Part shown: positions 6,755-8,089 of the stretch, one piece after another | Layout of the letters: each line of letters opens with the position of its first letter | Position numbering within the stretch: position 1 is the first letter of the stretch | Origin: Ignavibacteriaceae bacterium | GTDB taxonomy: Bacteria; Bacteroidota; Ignavibacteria; Ignavibacteriales; Ignavibacteriaceae | DNA length: 8,089 bases | Assembly: GCA_031292465.1 (NCBI GenBank) | Contig: JARLHB010000485.1 | Span: forward strand, 1-8,089 | Reading direction: 5' to 3' | Notes under the pieces: generated by a model | Seen by the model: only the letters and a program-made list of their open reading frames with translations | The model's database searches: none | Told to the model about the DNA's origin: nothing | Program-made: the position numbers and the translations under genes

Positions 6755-6846
6755 ATTTTTATTTCTATTTTCAACTATTTTACTTGAATAGTCGAAAAAT
6801 ACGGAAATTATTGCGATAATACAAGGCGGATGTGCATGGATCACTT

Positions 6847-6852
6847 ATTATA
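6847..6852 (-). promoter_or_regulatory. Possible -10 box for the tetR-emrAB-tolC operon
   Basis: Consensus TATAAT on the minus strand. It would start transcription near 6840 and give a ~85-nt leader before the tetR ATG at 6754. A good -35 box is not visible at 16-18 nt (TCATTA at 6870-6875 is poor), which fits a weak promoter or one covered by the overlapping operator candidate. A second option closer to the gene is TTGTAT-N17-TATTTT. Confidence 0.35.
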
Positions 6853-6859
6853 GAGAATT

Positions 6860-6880
6860 ATTGCTCAAATAATGAGTAAT
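6860..6880. promoter_or_regulatory. Near-palindrome, candidate TetR operator
   Basis: ATTGCTCA (6860-6867), 5-nt centre AATAA, TGAGTAAT (6873-6880): 7 of 8 arm positions pair. A 21-bp near-palindrome just upstream of a TATAAT box and ahead of a tetR gene is the standard place and form for an autorepression site. Binding is inferred. Confidence 0.45.
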
Positions 6881-6905
6881 CGGTCACAAATATCAAAATT
6901 GTAAG

Positions 6906-6966
6906 TAAAAATTGATGCATCCAAGCAATGGTATTATCCGGCCAGGAATTAAGCTTTCAATTTTTA
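6906..6966. repeat. 10-bp inverted repeat with 41-nt spacer
   Basis: TAAAAATTGA (6906-6915) and TCAATTTTTA (6957-6966) are perfect inverted copies. The spacer contains GGCC and AAGCTT sites but no open frame of note. No U-tract follows that would make it a terminator. Possibly chance in AT-rich DNA. Confidence 0.35.
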
Positions 6967-7002
6967 ACCGACTCGCCTACTCAAATTATAAAGAGCAAAA
7001 CG

Positions 7003-7018
7003 GCAAATTTTAATTTGC
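7003..7018. repeat. Short palindrome just upstream of the lipoprotein promoter
   Basis: GCAAATT-TT-AATTTGC, 7-bp arms with a 2-nt centre, ending 4 nt before the -35 box. Position suits an operator or activator site. It may instead act as an AT-rich UP element. Confidence 0.4.
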
Positions 7019-7022
7019 TTTA

Positions 7023-7051
7023 TTGACAATAAAACATGATTTGAGTAAAAT
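7023..7051 (+). promoter_or_regulatory. Strong sigma70-like promoter of the lipoprotein gene
   Basis: TTGACA (7023-7028, perfect), 17-nt spacer (ideal), TAAAAT (7046-7051, one mismatch). It predicts a start near 7058 and a ~97-nt leader before the ATG at 7155. ATTTGAGTA (7039-7047) overlaps the -10 box and is an exact inverted copy of TACTCAAAT at 6978-6986. Confidence 0.7.
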
Positions 7052-7061
7052 ACATACGCTT

Positions 7062-7114
7062 ATTCAGAACTTTCCATAGGGGAAAATTCCCGATAAGTTT
7101 TTCGTTTTCTGAAT
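7062..7114 (+). repeat. Leader hairpin at the 5' end of the lipoprotein mRNA
   Basis: Two competing foldings are visible. Outer stem: ATTCAGAA (7062-7069) with TTCTGAAT (7107-7114), 8 bp. Local stem: GAA-c-TTTCC (7067-7075) with GGAAA-a-TTC (7081-7089), 5-nt loop, one mismatch. Both use 7067-7069, so they exclude each other. It lies at the very 5' end of the predicted transcript, where stems often protect mRNA. No known riboswitch motif recognised. Confidence 0.35.
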
Positions 7115-7154
7115 CAATATACTTTATGTGTAATTACATTTAAGGAAATCAGAT

Positions 7155-8089
7155 ATGAAAAATTTAGTCCTAATTCCATTTATCCTTACACTTGCAATAT
7201 TAATCTCATGCAATCAGAGCAGTGATGTTGTTGCACCATTATTTCCGACAACCAGTACATACAAAGTTATGGGCAATATCCGCTACACCCTGTCGGTAAC
7301 AAAAGATGTTTTGGGTATTCTGGATACTCTTGATATTACCGTAACCGGGCTTAACAAGGGGAATGTACCGGATACTATTGGGGCCGGAAATTTCTTTTTA
7401 TGGTCTCTTATAGACGCCAATGGCAATGTTGTTTTCTCCGGACCGCTGATTACTGACAACGTTTTCTTCCAGGTCGTGCTGAATCCAAATAGTCCGGTAG
7501 TTTTATATAGATCAAAGTTTAGTATGGCCGATATTTTTAACTCTACAATAAAGCCGGGTATATATTCATTAAAAGGCACACTTGCTAATGATATGCCTAT
7601 GCAGTTAAATCTTATTTGTGGTAAAAGTACAAATGAAATTTCGGATCAGACTGGGCTTTCATGTCCTGTCTTTTCGCTTAAAGTCGGTAATAAGTGGACG
7701 TATAAAGAAACATTTTATTATAAATATGGTATTTCCCCGACTTTTGACACGGTGTACCAAAGCGTTGTCGGAGAGGCCATGATTAACGGCGAAAAATGGT
7801 TCCTTATAACATCTTCGTTTTATGTTGACCAATATTTTACTATAAGAAAGGACGGCGTATATCAATATTACCCTGATCTGAAAACTGCAGTGTTAAAATA
7901 TAAATACCCCGCTGCTGTTGGAGATGCATATACATCGGGATATGAAGAATGGAATGGAGCAAGCCTAACACTTGTAAACTACCAAATAACTGTTGATTCT
8001 GTTAATGAGGTAATTTCGGTACCTGACGGAAAGTTCACAGGATGTAAATATCATTCGCCTGAAGTTGATGTAAATTTTGGCAATGTGAT
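7155..8089 (+). CDS. Lipoprotein with BsuPI-like N-terminal domain (3' end cut by window)
   Basis: Open for 311 codons to the window edge without a stop. Lipoprotein signal MKNLVLIPFILTLAILISC with lipobox LISC; Cys-19 would be lipidated. Residue after Cys is Asn, followed by QSS. Mature residues ~35-155 hold a beta-sandwich-like domain: IRYTLSVTKD, LDITVTGLNKGNVPDTIGAG, FFLWSLIDANGNVVFSG, and IKPGIYSLKGTL. This order (strand, polar gap, W/F-rich strand, D-x-NGN turn, closing PGxYxLxG strand) resembles the BsuPI intracellular proteinase-inhibitor-like family. A second part begins with CPVFSLKVGNKWTYKETF (about 171-188), a motif often seen in surface lipoproteins of this group, followed by repeated aromatic beta strands. 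Ribosome site TAAGGA 8 nt before the ATG; strong promoter at 7023. Function unknown; an inhibitor role is not supported by any visible active-site feature. Confidence 0.85.
   Translation, partial: MKNLVLIPFILTLAILISCNQSSDVVAPLFPTTSTYKVMGNIRYTLSVTKDVLGILDTLDITVTGLNKGNVPDTIGAGNFFLWSLIDANGNVVFSGPLITDNVFFQVVLNPNSPVVLYRSKFSMADIFNSTIKPGIYSLKGTLANDMPMQLNLICGKSTNEISDQTGLSCPVFSLKVGNKWTYKETFYYKYGISPTFDTVYQSVVGEAMINGEKWFLITSSFYVDQYFTIRKDGVYQYYPDLKTAVLKYKYPAAVGDAYTSGYEEWNGASLTLVNYQITVDSVNEVISVPDGKFTGCKYHSPEVDVNFGNV

Larger units (their letters stand above)
6755..7154. other. 400-bp divergent control region
   Basis: No gene is supported here on either strand. It separates the minus-strand efflux operon from the plus-strand lipoprotein gene and is strongly AT-rich. 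It holds a minus-strand -10-like box (6847-6852), a near-palindromic operator candidate (6860-6880), a wide inverted repeat (6906-6966), a palindrome (7003-7018), the plus promoter (7023-7051) and a 5'-leader hairpin (7062-7114). The 7-mer CTCAAAT occurs three times: 6864-6870, 6980-6986, and inverted at 7039-7045. Confidence 0.6.

Noticed and set aside
6291..6819. Plus-strand open frames of 93 and 72 codons opposite tetR
   Set aside because: Antisense shadows of a well-supported TetR protein.
6906..6966. Wide inverted repeat considered as a transposon-end pair or small MITE
   Set aside because: No flanking target duplication was seen and the arms are only 10 bp of AT-rich sequence.
7283..7865. 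Minus-strand open frames of 98 and 68 codons opposite the lipoprotein gene
   Set aside because: The plus-strand frame is open for 311 codons with lipobox, ribosome site and promoter; the antisense frames have none of these.

Overview
The window looks like a chromosomal stretch from a low-GC, Gram-negative bacterium, most likely of the Bacteroidota/Ignavibacteria type. Support: a TolC-type outer-membrane factor, a Sec signal peptide followed by a likely beta-barrel, a lipoprotein signal, an RHS/YD-repeat core remnant and AT-rich codon use. The genus is inference. No tRNA, rRNA, CRISPR array, insertion sequence or phage gene was seen.

Left part (1-1440, minus strand): an eroded polymorphic-toxin (RHS) locus. 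Reading along the minus strand there is: the last ~55 residues of an RHS core domain, cut off right after the conserved GRWGQVD; a 212-residue exported, probably beta-barrel protein; a ~25-residue stop-broken scrap that reads like the C-terminal tail of a larger protein; and an intact 113-residue cytosolic protein placed where an RHS immunity gene would sit. The first three pieces share one reading frame, interrupted by stop codons.

Centre-left (1604-2159, plus strand): one self-contained gene for a secreted NTF2-like (lumazine-binding-type) protein of 148 residues. It has its own promoter, a perfect 17-bp palindrome at the presumed transcription start, and a strong hairpin after the stop codon that probably terminates transcription from both sides.

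Centre (2174-6754, minus strand): a compact four-gene drug-efflux operon, transcribed tetR - emrA - emrB - tolC, with gaps of 46, 2 and 21 bp. It encodes a TetR-family repressor, a HlyD/EmrA membrane-fusion protein, a 14-helix DHA2/EmrB transporter and a TolC channel, so a complete tripartite pump plus its probable local regulator. Two gene starts need correcting: tetR to 6754 and emrA to 6096.

Right part (6755-8089): a ~400-bp divergent control region with a near-palindrome that is a good TetR operator candidate, several further inverted repeats and a near-consensus sigma70 promoter (TTGACA-N17-TAAAAT). That promoter drives a lipoprotein gene cut by the window edge. Its N-terminal half resembles BsuPI-type domains, and the second half begins with a motif common in lipoproteins of this bacterial group. 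Nothing here amounts to a clearly new system. The degraded toxin/immunity locus and the divergent control region are the parts most worth a second look.
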